Of a DNA stretch of 36,486 nt, positions 35,182-36,486 are shown piece after piece. Both the position numbers and the translations under genes were made by a program. Below the pieces are notes generated by a model. That model did no database searches. It saw only the letters and a program-made list of their open reading frames with translations, and was not told where the DNA came from. Each line of letters starts with the position of its first letter. The stretch's first letter is position 1. The DNA is from Desulfobacterales bacterium (lineage in GTDB: Bacteria > Desulfobacterota > Desulfobacteria > Desulfobacterales > JAHEIW01), in the NCBI GenBank assembly GCA_020348305.1, contig CP070746.1:3240469-3276954 (forward strand). The letters are read 5' to 3'.

Positions 35182-35928
35182 ATGGAAAGTGAAAACATTA
35201 ATATTCTTGCAGATGCGATTAAGGAATATTACGGCAACTATGAACTTGAAGAGTTGTGCAATCAGTTTAATATAGAGGTGGACTTTTTGGGCGTCAGTCC
35301 CAATCATAAAAAGCTTGCCAACAAACTCATCGTCCAAGGCGCTTACAACTATCGAAGACTTCTTGAAAAAATCCTGCCTGAGCTCTTTCGTCGCTGCAAT
35401 CATCGCATTTTAAACTCGACCTGGGAAAGCAATGTCTTTGACGAACAAATGCTGCGTCACCTCAAAAAACTGCAACTCCTTATGTCTCGAAATAAGAAAT
35501 CGGTCAGCGTTGCAGAGCCGGTGAATTATCTGCTTAAATCCAAATCGGAAGCGATTAAATTCTTCGCAAGAGCTAAAAAAGCCGTCACGATTGTCGACAC
35601 CCAGGTCGGGGCAACCACGCTAGAATGCTTAAAGGAAGTCAAGCATCCCATTCGTTTGCTGACCGGCAAAGATGAACAGACCTTGCCAAGTGGTTTCAAA
35701 GACATTCTGAAAAAGTTTAGTTCAGATGGTTATGATGTTGAGATTCGATGCCACGTCGTACTAAACGATCGTTATCTTTTTTTAAATGGGCGATGTTGGT
35801 TGGCCAGTTCCTCATTGATGGCTGTGGGCAAGAAACCATTGAGTATTATCGAGTGTATTGATGCGAAATCCGCCATTGCCAGAGAAATTGAAGGCAAATG
35901 GCGAGAAGCCGAAATCTATCAGATCTAG
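35182..35928 (+). CDS. Two-domain protein: effector-associated-like N-terminus plus PLD-like C-terminus
   Basis: The 248-aa protein has no signal or membrane segment. Residues 5-70 (LADAIKEYYGNYELEELCNQ, then VDFLGVSPNHKKLANKLI) resemble the small helical effector-associated/death-like adaptor domains found in bacterial conflict proteins. Residues 105-248 resemble a phospholipase-D-like fold: a strand-helix part (VTIVDTQVGATTLECLKEVK), then DVEIRCHVVLNDRYLFLNGR and WLASSSLMAVGKK. Where PLD enzymes have H-x-K or HDR, this protein has Asn-Asp-Arg, so catalysis is doubtful. Start follows AGAGGATAATACG. The stop overlaps that of the convergent CBS gene. Both domain calls rest on pattern memory; a sensing, adaptor or defence role is inference. 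Confidence 0.65.
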   Translation: MESENINILADAIKEYYGNYELEELCNQFNIEVDFLGVSPNHKKLANKLIVQGAYNYRRLLEKILPELFRRCNHRILNSTWESNVFDEQMLRHLKKLQLLMSRNKKSVSVAEPVNYLLKSKSEAIKFFARAKKAVTIVDTQVGATTLECLKEVKHPIRLLTGKDEQTLPSGFKDILKKFSSDGYDVEIRCHVVLNDRYLFLNGRCWLASSSLMAVGKKPLSIIECIDAKSAIAREIEGKWREAEIYQI

Positions 35929-36486
35929 TCCATCGCAGCTAAAACTTCAAATTCCTCCTTTTCTAGCGCATCTTTAATAACAGCCGTTTCGCAAGCTGAG
36001 AGCCGAAAGTAATATACACGTTTGTCTGCCTGCTGCGTCATACCCACGTTGATGATATCTCCGCCAGTGTCGTTGATAATTTGCAACGCTTTTTTAAACG
36101 CATCAGGGCGGTCGTCCATAACTACATCAATGCGTGATGTAGTTGAAAGGATACCCATCATGTCAATAAAGGTTCTTAAAATATCTGTTGCGGTGATAAT
36201 TCCTACCAATTTGTTATGCTTAGCTACAGGCAATCCTCCAATTTTATGTTTATAGATGAGTTGTGCCGCGTATTCGATTTCTTCATCCGGATCTACCGTG
36301 ATCGGATCTTTAATCATTAAATCCCGCAAAGAAAGATCGCTTACCATCGATGGAATGAGTCCTTGCTTTAAGTCCGCCAACGTTAAAAAGCCTTCAAGGT
36401 GGTTTCCTTTCGAAACGACGGGGAGATGACGGATGGAATTAATTTTCATCAATTCAATGGCTTCACTAATGGAGGAATTGATGGTT
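35925..36486 (-). CDS. CBS-domain protein (AcuB-like), N-terminus beyond right edge
   Basis: The frame is open to the window edge, so the gene is partial and its start lies to the right; an internal TTG/ATG at 36449-36452 is not the start, because typical CBS sequence (SEAIELMKINSIRHLPVV) continues across it. The visible 187 codons hold the end of one CBS motif, a full second one (LMIKDPITVDPDEEIEYAAQ, then GGLPVAKHNKLVGIITATDI), and a C-terminal ACT-like domain (about the last 75 residues). CBS pairs bind adenine nucleotides; CBS-ACT proteins of the AcuB type are regulators. The partner is unknown. Confidence 0.88.
   Translation of the reverse strand, partial: TINSSISEAIELMKINSIRHLPVVSKGNHLEGFLTLADLKQGLIPSMVSDLSLRDLMIKDPITVDPDEEIEYAAQLIYKHKIGGLPVAKHNKLVGIITATDILRTFIDMMGILSTTSRIDVVMDDRPDAFKKALQIINDTGGDIINVGMTQQADKRVYYFRLSACETAVIKDALEKEEFEVLAAMD

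Noticed and set aside
1..36486. CRISPR arrays, rRNA genes, prophage structural genes and canonical parS sites
   Set aside because: None was seen on reading; parS could still be present in a degenerate form.

Overview
The window looks like chromosomal DNA from a sulfate-reducing Desulfobacterota (Desulfobacteria-like) bacterium. The main evidence is a complete four-gene set for the Qrc menaquinone reductase complex (about 25.4-30.6 kb): a multihaem cytochrome c, a Tat-exported molybdopterin-oxidoreductase-like subunit, a ferredoxin-like Fe-S subunit and an NrfD-like membrane subunit. It sits directly behind the ResB/CcsB pair of system II cytochrome c maturation. A bactofilin, tandem PilZ domains, ParAB, a YacP-type NYN nuclease, a histone-H1-like winged-helix protein and a PpiD foldase also fit this phylum. 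Placement below phylum level is inference.

Left part (1-6.2 kb) is accessory DNA. It holds an uncharacterised 143-aa protein, a DinJ/YafQ-type toxin-antitoxin pair with a palindromic operator over its -10 box, and a decayed IS200/REP-associated (Y1) transposase between near-perfect 22-bp inverted repeats. An orphan DhaK, an orphan GHKL ATPase on the minus strand, a broken Phd antitoxin and a DUF2695-like gene follow. Gene decay, AT-rich gaps and mixed base composition suggest a turnover zone.

Central part (6.4-22.5 kb) is mostly housekeeping. It runs bactofilin, an unknown helical protein coupled to a double-PilZ protein, Smr, PlsY, a minus-strand parA-parB-NYN cluster, a BepA-like M48/TPR protease, a minus-strand GerMN-EF-G overlapping pair and tRNA-Ala(GGC) with a terminator. 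Then come two small zinc-ribbon proteins either side of PpiD, a UvrD/PcrA-type helicase and an H1-like DNA-binding protein.

Right part (22.7-36.5 kb): ResB and CcsB ligate haem to exported cytochromes. qrcABCD passes electrons from periplasmic cytochrome c3 pools to menaquinone. A previously easy-to-miss 52-codon membrane protein with a strong ribosome binding site follows qrcD and ends at a terminator. MurA, ComEC, a two-domain protein (N-terminal effector-associated/death-like-looking domain plus a PLD-like domain lacking the HKD histidine) and a CBS-domain (AcuB-like) gene cut by the right edge complete the window.

The best candidates for something new are the small protein following Qrc, the two-domain protein at 35.2 kb, and the bactofilin/double-PilZ/ParAB neighbourhood. 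No CRISPR array, prophage or rRNA was seen.
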